Assembly: GCA_032768795.1 (NCBI GenBank)
Contig: CP136499.1
Coordinates: forward strand, 310,001-374,000
Direction of reading: 5' to 3'
DNA: 64,000 nucleotides
Source: Tremella fuciformis
Lineage: Eukaryota; Basidiomycota; Tremellomycetes; Tremellales; Tremellaceae
Shown here: positions 40,911-51,000 of the stretch, piece by piece
Position numbering within the stretch: the first letter of the stretch is position 1
Layout of the letters: the number at the start of each line of letters is the position of its first letter
Notes under the pieces: generated by a model
Databases searched by the model: none
Seen by the model: the letters and a program-made list of their open reading frames with translations, nothing else
What the model was told of the DNA's origin: nothing
Position numbers and translations under genes: made by a program

Positions 40911-41402
40911 TCAGAGGACCTCATACATTTCAGTCAGGTCCTCCTCCACCCTCTCCATCTTCTCCTCCAACTTCTCAAACTCCTCCCAGTCCTCAACCAC
41001 AATGTCTGCCTTGACCTTGTCCACCTCAGTGAGCAAGGTCTCAAGGGAGCTTGTCAATTGGACTGCCCTTTCCTTCACCCTCAGGAGCTCTGCTTCCAGC
41101 TCCTTCTTGCTCATCTGCCTTGCTTTGGCCTTGCCAGTGTAAGGCTTGAGGGAGCAAAGCTTGCTGTCATGTGCACAAGAGTAGCACTTGTCACCAGGCC
41201 CAGTCCAGATGCAGGCCATGTGTCTCTTGACACAGGTGTCACAGCCAGGCTTGTGGATCTGCCCAAACTTGAGGATCCTCTGTGCTCTGGCAAGCCTTTG
41301 CCTCTTCTGTTTCAAGTCAGCTTTGCCACCACTCTCAGAGGAATCACTCACAGAGTATGACCAAGGCTTCTGCCAAAAAGTAGGAGTGTTGGTTGTGGTC
41401 AT
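40911..41402 (-). CDS. Antisense accessory gene in Ty3-2: Zn2Cys6-like coiled-coil protein, 163 aa
   Basis: An intact single-exon frame on the strand opposite gag-pol, convergent with pol (stops 59 bp apart). ATG at 41402; a GATATAAGG TATA-like element lies about 70 bp upstream. Residues about 54-90 hold six cysteines, CDTCVKRHMAC and KCYSCAHDSKLC, with spacing C-x2-C-x6-C-x8-C-x2-C-x6-C, which fits the Zn2Cys6 consensus. Basic residues flank the cluster (KQKRQRLARAQR). Residues about 98-163 form a charged coiled coil (KKELEAELLRVKERA). It lacks a Zn2Cys6 regulatory domain. Position and cysteine pattern match the antisense gene of Ty3-1. Role unknown; a nucleic-acid-binding regulator of the element is an inference. 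Confidence 0.8.
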   Translation of the reverse strand: MTTTNTPTFWQKPWSYSVSDSSESGGKADLKQKRQRLARAQRILKFGQIHKPGCDTCVKRHMACIWTGPGDKCYSCAHDSKLCSLKPYTGKAKARQMSKKELEAELLRVKERAVQLTSSLETLLTEVDKVKADIVVEDWEEFEKLEEKMERVEEDLTEMYEVL

Positions 41403-41857
41403 GTTGTGATTGTCTGAGTGAAAGTTGATTGATGAAAGGAAGATAAAAGCGACAGAGTAGCTTCCTTATATCCTCAACAATCACCCTCTTCCATCCATCC
41501 ACGGAACCCACCGGCACATACAACGACATCATCACGGAATCTACCACCAAAATCCGCCACATTCCGCCAAGTTCCACCATATTCCGCCAAATTCCGCCAA
41601 ATTCCGCATGGAATCCTCAGAAATCACTGGAACCTTCCGTCACCTTCCGGCAATTTCCACCACATTCTTCAACCTTCCGACAGGTTCCACCGCATTCCGG
41701 CACATTCTATCACAGTCCGCCACATTCCACCACATTCCATCAGATTCCAGCAACAACTAGCAACAACCAGCAAGTTCCAGCAACACCCAGAAGTACCCGG
41801 AACATTCCACAAGACTCTCAAGCTCACCGGAGTCTCGCCTTTTCAAGGGGGGGATGC
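41403..41857 (+). promoter_or_regulatory. TTCC-rich repeats and polypurine tract of Ty3-2
   Basis: 41530-41810 is built from degenerate repeats of ATTCCGCCA, TTCCACCACA and TTCCAGCAAC. They resemble TTCCA clusters in the LTR U3. The polypurine tract AAGGGGGGGA lies at 41845-41854, three bases before the LTR. The minus strand of the left half should be the promoter of the antisense gene. Confidence 0.7.
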
Positions 41858-42555
41858 TGTCATGACCCAGTCCTGACACCTCAGCTCCCAGTGGCAACCT
41901 TCCACAACATTCCATGACCTTCCATGGATTTGCCACTCAACCTTCCACCACCTTCCATGATCTTCCATGGCTTGCCACCCATGGAATCTTCCACCACATT
42001 CCGTACGACGCAATGTACAATCCAGGTACAAAGGTGTCAGGGTCAAATGACATCATGGGAGCGCTGAGTAAGCAAGGCTGTGCTAGAAGAGGAATCTGAT
42101 TGGTTGATAAATCCCTCATGATGTGACATCATTGAGGCATTTATCTGATTGGACAGTTCATACTATTCCATAGTCTTCCATAGCCTTCTATGAGCTGGGT
42201 GGCAAACCCAGCTCAGGGGATAAATACCCCCACCTTGAGGCCCTTCTGACCTCAAGGATCCAATATCTCATTGTTACTCTCATCTCTTTGCCACCCATCA
42301 TCAGTCTACCTGATCCTCAACTCAGGTCAGCAACCCATCATCACCGGATACTTTGACTGGCTTGCTCTTCTATAGGCAAGTCCAGGATCCTCAGTCATCG
42401 TCCGGAGCTCTCCCACTATTCCCTTCATCATCATCACTGCTTCCAGTTAGCCCTAGTGCTGCTGAAGAGTATCCGCGGCAATCACTTGCCACCCGTCAAT
42501 CATCCACCCTTGCTAGCTTAACCCTTCTTGGGCAGCAGCTAGCCAGGCCGTAACA
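41858..42555 (+). repeat. Ty3-2 3' LTR
   Basis: 698 bp, same sequence as the 28922 LTR by eye, followed by the target duplication TTCAC. Confidence 0.93.
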
Positions 42556-42635
42556 TTCACTTACAACGCTGAGCGATCGGCCGACAAAAAATTTACTACT
42601 CATCTCTTGAGTGCTTGTTTATCTCTCGAACAAGT

Positions 42636-45064
42636 ATGGATGACCCGACCATCAACGCTTGGTGCGATGCCAAAAGGGTCAGAGCAGCCCAACAGACATC
42701 TCTCGAACGGCTAGACCGGTCTGCCCTCTTCGTATCGTACAAGACGCGCGTCAAACCGAATCAGACCTTCAGTTAAGTGGCAATCGACTCGACTCTGGAC
42801 CAATGACGGCCAAAAGCCAATACGGTTTATCGAGCCATCTACCCTCTACTGTCCCACTTCGCAGATATTCATCGGTGTTGATACTTTCCTCGCGGCCATG
42901 CTTTCTCGCCAACACTCACCCGGGATCATCCTCTTCCGAAAACCCTACTACCCTATCCTCAACGGGGGCGCTCCCCTGCCTCGTGCGGATGGCGGCGGGA
43001 CCCTTCTAGACTCGGTCTGCCTCCATCTATCTCAGTGGTTTCTCCTTCCTCTCCCACTGGCAGTCTCACCATGCGCCAAAGACGTACACTACCCCACGGG
43101 CTGGATTTCCCGACACGCCGCCACGACCCAACGACGTCCGAGGATCGTTCAGAATGGTCAAGCCGGGATGCAGGCCCGATCTCACACGGACGACCTTGAT
43201 CCCGGCGCGGACCTGCTTCTCGATCCTCGGACGGTCGATCGAGGCCCTGTAGTCCCTGGTGGCAATCAGAGAACTTGGCGGGGCATGGATGTGTAAAGGG
43301 TGGCGGACAATCGGAATTCCGCTTGATCATCACCATCGGACCTTCCGAGTTAGGTGGAGACCTCATCGCGGCTGCCCCAACGGCATATGAGAGATCAGAG
43401 ATCGAAGTGCTCTTCTCTTCCATTAAACAAAGCAAACAAGACACTTCAAGCCCGAGGCAATGCAACTTGCATGTCCAACATGAGGGCAAAGATGAAGGAA
43501 GTGGTCGTGTCAACGGCATCAGTGGTGACGGGACGGAGGCTCGGGTGGGCCACGGGTCTCTCTTCAGAGGTATTTGTACATTGGTGATTTGCGCTTGACC
43601 GAAGAGCAATGCAACTCGTACTCGATCCTGCTCGCAAGGCGTGTCAGAAGCTTGTCACAGTGTGCGAATGGATCTGACGCCAATAAGCTACCGGGGTGTA
43701 TCAGACTGAAGCCGGGCGTGTGGTCGTAAATCGTTCCTACACACCCGGTCAACGTCCCTCCCTTCCGAACCGTTTTGCAGGATCTAGACAGCTATCCTGC
43801 AATTCAGCTGAGATCCGTTTGCCTCTCACCCAGACCCCGGCGGAGTCGGAGCTCCTGTTGTCCCAGTCGGTAAAGATTGACGTGGTCACGAGCACGCACA
43901 TTCTTGTGTCCGTCGTCTCTGGCGTCAGATGAGTCAGGAATCAGATTTATGTTCGTCAGAGGGAGATTGAGGAGTGGAAAGGTGGTATCGGGAGATGGGC
44001 GGAAGTAGATTGATACGTTCGACGTGCATGCCGATTGACGTTTTGTTTCTGGATCGCGGAAAAACCCAATGCTGATTCTTCCAAGTTCCGAAAACTTTTC
44101 AAGGTGATTCTCCCCACTCGTGCCCTAGTGCCTCTTCGTCCTTGCCCTTGTCTCCCAGTCGCCATCCCGATCCTTCTGACCCCTTTTCTCTCAGCACAGG
44201 GCATGGTATACGGACTGCTGATGCTGATATACAGATCGACGCTCAGGAAGGGCACAGAATCCCGACAAAGGCTATTTGCCCATATTTCACCTCCTTCGTC
44301 AAGCCGACAGCGAACCCCAAGCCCAATCGCAGTGGAAAGAGAAACGACGTTATCAATCGCTGCTCTCAACGCCAAACTCGGATCCCGTCGTCTTGCTCGT
44401 CTGCGTCAGCCCATTCTGTCAGGTTCAGTCGGACGGGTCACCCTGTCCGACTGGTACAATGTCCTCTCAAGCCTCGGATGGTCTGAGGAAACGATCGACA
44501 GTGTCTTGGGTACCCTCACGAGCGTTCTAATTCTGGGGGACAATATATCTCTGGCGGCGGCGGACTTGCGGTGGCATCCGGGACCCCCAACTCTGCTGAC
44601 TCAGATTCTCCCGAAGGGTCAGTTCGACGTTGGCAAAGTGCGCCGAAAGAGCTCAAAGCTAGGCCAAGCAGCGAGTCTTCACTCGGCCTTCTTCGATGTA
44701 AATCGACGACGAACGCCACGCTATGCTATGCAAATGGCCTCTCAGTTCGGTAAATCAACAAGCTAAGGATCTCTCATCCGACTCTGTCGACCCCGTCGTC
44801 AACGCTTTGCCGATGAAAGGACATGGCTGGGTTGGTTTTCTGGATATTGTGAGTGTTCCCTCGGCACTGGCCTCCCTTGTTCTTGGGTGATGAGTCCTTC
44901 TTGGGTGGTAGAGTCACGAGCTCAACTCACAGTCCGGCTTCGCAGCGGATGAAATAGTGAGTGAGAGTGAGTCATCTTTCTCAGAGGCGCAGTCTCGAGT
45001 CCGAATTCACTGACCCGTAGAACACGTTCGAGCAGTATTGTGTAAACTGGACCGACGCACAGCA
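42636..45064 (+). CDS. Hypothetical multi-exon host gene, incompletely resolved
   Basis: ATG 42636 opens a protein-like start (MDDPTINAWCDAKRVRAAQQ), and several open segments follow in changing frames, for example RLTEEQCNSYSILLARRV near 43600 and SDWYNVLSSLGWSEETIDSV near 44450. The 3' part is the clearest. An exon ending at 44848 (GHGWVGFLDI) is followed by an intron 44849-44911, exon 44912-44956 (SHELNSQSGFAADEI), intron 44957-45020 and exon 45021-45064 (NTFEQYCVNWTDAQ), all with consensus sites. The middle cannot be spliced with confidence and may be damaged. Family not recognised. The gene lies between Ty3-2 and a MULE relic. Confidence 0.4.
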
Positions 45065-45484
45065 GTAAGTCGTTCTGAGGTCTTGTTATGGATGTTGGTC
45101 AGACGGTACTTCAGCTGACAATACTTGCGCTCCACGAACGCTTTCATAAACCCAGTTGTGGGTTCATCGCCGTCCTCCTCGTCTTCCTCCCATCCTTCAG
45201 CCGGTGGCTTTTCGTCCAGCTCGTCTTACTTCTCTCTCTCGCCCGCTTGCGACTGACCAGCAGAATCACACCGACACGTTTCACGCCAAATGCGTTTTGA
45301 CCAAGTCCTGGTCGCCAGTGGTCGCCACGATCTAATCAACGATCTCGTCGGCAAGAACGACATCAACCAGATGTTAAACGACTGCAAGCCTAGTTCCCCT
45401 CCAGATCATTTCAAGCGTTTGCTTCGAGGAAATCCATCCCCAACCCCGCCGGTGGCAGTCCACGTCCGCCGACCCCTGGTGAAT

Positions 45485-46737
45485 CTAATAGTGAGCGAAG
45501 GTAATCGCAACCAACTCTGCATCCGACATTATGCGGGCGAGGCCTTGAGGTATCAGTACGAGGATTGGCCAGTCAAGAACCTGCTCAAACCTGACCCGCG
45601 AATTATCGAATGCTTTCCGCGAGAGAAGCTGCTGGGCTTCCGGGAAAACCGTCTTGGCCGTAGCCGCGATGCGTGGGCAGCGATCTTCCAGTATGAAGCG
45701 CACCGAACGTTTCGGACGTCCGGCTCCAGGGACGTAGGCTTCTAGGGCCTAGGTAAACAAATCTTTGGTTGAGCGGCTGATGACAATGGCGGCAGCGGTG
45801 TAGGTTTTGTCGGTCGCAGTGAAGCCAGCGAGAACTATATTGGTTGGTCGAGAAAGTATCATCGATAGATAAGACTGTCGGGAAACGATGAAAGAACTCG
45901 GGATGGAGGGGTCTCGTGACAGAAGCCCGCAATTGTCAGGCCGAGTTCGCGAAGCGGCGGCACATCTCTTTGTCGGCCTCGAGGCGTTTCATAAGGTACT
46001 GCGCGGCTGATAGGCCGCCCATCTTCCGATGATGTTATCGGACACGGAAATTGGTGATGTCTATCGGGCTCTGCAAGACTTCAGGATGCGTCTCGGCCAG
46101 AGCTGACAGGATGATGTCCTCATTCGAGAGGCGTTTATGGAGTAGTCTCTCGATCATGAGGGAGACCCCAGGCCACCTGGTCGCCCTGCTAATGCGCCCG
46201 ACTGAGGGTGTGTCGATAGACTCATAGTTATGAGCCTCACGGGTGATCTCGACCACGAATCGTGGTCCGAGCGCGTCCTCCGTGCGTCTGAGGGGAAACC
46301 ACTGCCTACATATTCTGTGCGTGCGTATCTCACGGTCTCGCAATCTGTCCACTCGTTCGGGCTTGCCTGTGAGGTGCTGAGAATGACACCACATATAGCG
46401 GATGCCCTTGGCCGGATAACTCGCTTTCGTGGTGACGCACACGCCGTGCTCTAGAGCAACCCAACAGAGCGCAGACACAGCCTCAGCCTCGGTCGGTTGA
46501 GGAGGGATGATGATTCGGGCGTGGGCGAGGTGTTGCCGGACGGACCTGTCCAAAGTTGTCCTCCTCGCTCCAGTAGCTGTCCTGAGTTTCGGGAACGATT
46601 GAGAAAGTGTCTTGGAGGGTCGAGGAAGGGGGAGAGGTAGTTCGCTCGGGTAGAGAGGGTATGGGGAACCATGATGTTCTGTCTGAAGTCGCGAGGACTA
46701 GATCTTCGCCTTTAACATGAGATGTGGGTGCGATCAT
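45485..46737 (-). pseudogene. MULE-type transposase relic
   Basis: From 46553 the frame shows a FAR1/MULE N-terminal zinc-type domain: YMWCHSQH, CRQWFPL, FVVEITREAHNYES. After a stop at 46035 come the transposase core pieces in shifting frames: FFHRFPTVLSIDDTFSTNQY, VLAGFTATDKTYTAAAIV and, at 45703-45485, FILEDRCPRIAATAKTVFP (the second-Asp region of the MULE DDE core) with AQQLLSRKAF. Upstream frames to about 46737 may be N-terminal coding. Several frameshifts show it is dead. No terminal inverted repeats were found. Confidence 0.6.
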
Positions 46738-47669
46738 CGGGCGAGAAGGCGGTAGGGATAGGGATCTCCTGCACCTGCACCAATTCGCCGTTCGAGTCGT
46801 CCGAGAGCGGCATCAGGTCCATGGAGTAGTCTGCGACAGCAGGAATTGGATTTATAGGACTGGGATATGATCCGACACGACCGGGCGGGTGTCCAAGCCT
46901 ACAGGAAGGTAAGATGATCCGGGCTGACCTGCTGGCAAGCGGGAGGGCCTTTCCGGCGCTAAGAAGGAGTGGGGTAGGGGATGCGCGGTCGGGGAACACG
47001 ATAGTGTGTGCTTCAGACCCGTTGCACGACTTCTGAGATGCCAAAGATGGTGGCGACGATGAGATGTTAGATGCTCACCAAAGCGTTGGTGAAAAGCCGG
47101 CACGTGGGCACGCTCTTCTCGGGCCACTCTTTCAGACGCGGTGGCGCAACTCGGCCGCGTCCGTGATGAAATCCGCCACGCACATGGAACAGCGACTGCT
47201 TCCGCCTCTGTCGATGCAGGACCCACTCGGACGGCAGGGGTGGTCAGGCGTTTCATGATGGCCGACCCCACACGTTTGTCCTTGCCGGCCTCGAGCATCC
47301 CGCTCCTTGGTGATGTATGGCGTCTGTTTATCGTTTGATGCTACGTTTTGGGCGCTTTCCGACCCGACCCTATCACGCGCCGAGCACGCAATCCACTTGG
47401 CAAGCATGCGGGAATGCAGTCATCCACAAAGCACAGCTACAGGAACAGCGGCGAGACATGAAAAGAGAGGCCTATACAATTCGAATAAAACTGCCAGGGA
47501 AGGGGAGATCAAAGATCCATATTGACCATGCATGGATGTACGCGGGTCATGTATGTACATGCCAGATGCCGAGACGTCTCAGCTTGAGGCCATGGAGGGA
47601 CTCTCTTGCCCTTGCTTCATACAAACGCCCGACCCTCGACTGGGATCTATCAGGTCTGCCAGATGTGAT
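46738..47669. other. No confident gene left of copia B
   Basis: Overlapping frames on both strands (for example minus 46852-47298, plus 47317 to the insertion) lack motifs. The minus frame may be 5' coding of the MULE relic. Copia B inserted at the right end. Confidence 0.35.
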
Positions 47670-47674
47670 TGTGG

Positions 47675-47946
47675 CGACGGAAATAGGTGGTACGCTCACA
47701 TGAGCTTGACTCATCTTCGAGTGACCTCGTCGAGGCTACTCGATCCTCGACGAGGTTGTGCCTCGACGAGGTTCACCCTCGACGAGGCAGAGAAGCTGCC
47801 ACCAACGATAACTCCGCTTATAACGCCGACACCCTCGACGACCTTGTAGAATGCCGCCGCCTGTTGCCCTCCTCATCACTCATAGCAAGTGCTGAGCGGG
47901 CAACAGGTGACCGGAATCCCATTGCCTCAGAGCTAAGATTCCGTCG
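47675..47946 (+). repeat. Copia B 5' LTR, short form
   Basis: 272 bp with inverted ends CGACGGAA/TTCCGTCG and TTATAA near 47819. It lacks the 46 bp segment that begins GTAAGT and ends CAACAG in the 3' LTR. TGGTAACGTCTCGTTCG follows directly (47947-47963), the primer-binding site position. Confidence 0.93.
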
Positions 47947-48043
47947 TGGTAACGTCTCGTTCGACAAGTCGCGGTAGATAGAACGCGTCAACAAACTCGT
48001 CGACCTTGCCTACACACCGCCAGCCTCGAAGTGGTCCTCCGTC

Positions 48044-51000
48044 ATGCCATCTGTGCAGACGGTGAAAGAAGAGCGCAAGCTCAATGGGCGCGACAACTAC
48101 GCCCAGTGGGTGCGCGAGATTCGAGTCGTCCTCGGATCCGCCGGCCTTGTCCCCCACATCACCAAAGACGCGTCAGCGATCCGAGCACTCGTCGAGGCTC
48201 GATATCCAGTGTCAAGTCCGGCCACAGCAGCCGAGACATCAAAGAGAGCAGTTGCTCTATACGAGCATGAGAAGGAGCAGTCCACCGCCCTCTCCACTCT
48301 CTACGGCAGTCTGACAGAGACTGTCCAAAATAAGCTTCCCTCGAGCCTGATCGACTTCGAGAATCCTCAACCGAAGGGGCTTTACGATCACCTGGTCACC
48401 ACATATGGGGCCGATAACGGATCTCGCCTAGCCGAATTATGGTCATCGATATTTGGCGAGACCATCCCAGAGAATGAGGACCCCGAACCTCATCTCACTG
48501 CTATCCGGTCACAGTTGGCCGAAATCACCTCCTCCGCCATCACTTCCAAGCTCACCCTTGAGCAATTCGCCAACCAGATCGGCGCATACGCCGCCATCCG
48601 TCGCCTACCGTCCTCATACGGCCTCCTCGCATCGACCTTCTACTCAGGGACCTCGTCGAACAAGATCCATCTCGACGAGGTTATCGATAGGGTTGCCGAT
48701 GAACACCGCCGACGTCAACAAAAGGGCGAGAGCGTAAACGAGATGGGGATGCTCAGCAAATCTCTACCAAAACCGGCAGGCAAGAGATGCATCCACCATC
48801 CGGATCAGGGGAGGCACTCCACAGATGAGTGCTGGAAAGTGAATGGAGTGCCGAAGCACATCCAGGAGCAGAGGTCGGCAAAGGAAGCAGACAGGAGGAA
48901 GAAGCAAGGAGGACAAGCGGGGAAGGGAATGAAGGCGAGAGAGCAGAGCGAGTCAGGAGACGACTCATCAAGTGAGGCCAAGAGAGGCTCGTCGAGGGAG
49001 ATAAAGGAGGAAGGCTATTATGCGACAGAGATCGCACTGCACGCCCACGATAACCTTCCCTCCACTTCCATCATCATCGACAGCGGTGCTACAAGTCCGT
49101 TTATCAAGGACAAACACCTCCTCTCCCACCTCACCAAGCTCGACAAGCCCATCAAAATCCAGATCGGAGATGGGTCAATTGTCGAGGCTACACACTCCGG
49201 CCGCCTGACATTCGAGAACGTATGGTACAAGAACGCCCTCTATGTCCCCTCATTCACGCACAACCTCCTCTCCACACAGCGCCTCGGTCCATACACAGGG
49301 ACCCATTGGCGCTTCTCGAGTGACTCGGCTACATTGGTCGAGAAAGGAAAGGTCATCCTCCGGGGCAAGAAGCTCGGCAACCTATGGGTTGTAGACGACA
49401 CACCGGTACGCACCACCTCGCGCATTCACCGAGCACTTCAGGCAAGAGAAAACACTGAAGCCGAAGACAACCGCCTCCTCACCTGGCACAAGCGCCTAGG
49501 TCACTCGAACATGAGGAAGGTCTGGGAGCTCGGGAAAGAGGGGAAGCTAGGCGCAAAGTGGACGGGATTGTTTCGGAGAGTCGAATGCATGGATTGCCTG
49601 AAAGGAAAGGCAACGCGCTCGGCATCTCTACCTAACCCGCGTCGAGCCGGCAAACCCCTCGTCGAGGTATCAGTCGATCTATGGGGACCAGCGACCGTCC
49701 AGTCGAGAGAAGGCTTCCAATACTTCCTCACCTGCTACGACGACCATAGCAAATTTGTGCAAGCTATACCAATCAAGAAGAAGTCGGATGCAGCCGAAGC
49801 ACTACAAGACTACATCAAGTTGGCAGAGAATCAGCTTGATCGAACGGTCAAGACCATCCGCTCAGACCAAGGAGGCGAGTTCACGAGCAAGGAATTCAGC
49901 CACTGGTGTAAAAGCAAGGGAATTGAGCATACCCTCACGCCGACCGACGCACACAATCAAAACAGTCGAGTCGAGCGCGTCCATCTCACCATCCTCAATG
50001 ACATCCGCACATGTCTCGCGGACTCGAACCTGTCAAGTCAATTCTGGGTCGACGCATTACGATATGTAGTCTTCACCAGAAACAGGCTACCAGACTCCCA
50101 AGGAAAAATCCCTGTCGCTCTCTTTCGACCACATCACGACATTGACATACGATATGAAGGAATGCAGCCATTTGGCCAACACTGCATCTATCGAGTTGTG
50201 AGCCCCGCATCAAAGCTCGACGAGCGGGGTCAATGCGGTCGACTGCTGGGATACACAGAAGGGACCTGGGGCTACAAGGTGTTGACCCAAACCAACAGGG
50301 TCATCGCAAGTCGAGACGTTACATTCATCACGGGCAAGAAGACAACGCCACGTCCAGATGAACCACGACGGATTCTGGAGCCGCCTCAACCTGAACCTCG
50401 ACAAGCATCGACGAGCCTCGACGAGGATGACGATACATCAATCGAGCTGAACGAGATAGTCGAGGCAGGGGAGGCACCAGAAGAAGAGGAACAAAGGGAA
50501 GAGATGGACGACATACCTCCCCAAGCCGTGCCAAGGCAAGGGAGAGGCTGGGCCAACGAATACATTCGAGAGGATGCACCGAGCCCAGAACCGAACCCCG
50601 ACAACGGACCAGAGGATCCAGATCGTCGGCTAAACCAGCCCATAGAGGCCGATGCAGATGAACCAAGACGGTCCGGGAGACTAGCAGGTCAAGAGCCCAG
50701 TCATCACCCTCTGCACGACATCGACATGGACTATAACCGAGTAGCCATCGAGCACGCGTTATCAGCCCAGTCACTCACCAACCCTCAGTCATACACCGAA
50801 GCTCGTCGAGCTGCAGACTGGGAGGAGTGGAACAGGGCCATGGACGAGGAGATGACAAAGATGGAGAAATACGGAGTGTGGGAGAAAGTCCCCAGAGAGA
50901 ACCACCGCACCCTTACAGGCAAATGGGTCTTCACCCGCAAAATCGACGGGGACACGGGCAAAGCAAGCCAATACAAGGCTAGATTCGTCGTGAGAGGGTT

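Larger units (their letters stand above)
28922..42555 (+). mobile_element. Ty3-2: Ty3/gypsy LTR retrotransposon with nested Helitron
   Basis: 698 bp LTRs at both ends, target duplication TTCAC (28917-28921, 42556-42560). Without the 6424 bp Helitron the element is about 7.2 kb. It has gag, a -1 frameshift signal, pol with chromodomain, an antisense zinc-cluster gene, a polypurine tract and a self-priming site. LTRs look identical by eye. Base composition (AT-richer, CA-rich) differs from Ty3-1 and copia, so it is a separate lineage. Confidence 0.94.

Noticed and set aside
42959..43609. 216-codon minus-strand frame
   Set aside because: No motif, and it opposes a plus-strand locus with well-formed introns downstream.
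45290..45745. 151-codon plus-strand open frame
   Set aside because: Its right half is antisense to clear MULE transposase blocks on the minus strand, which have family motifs while this frame has none.
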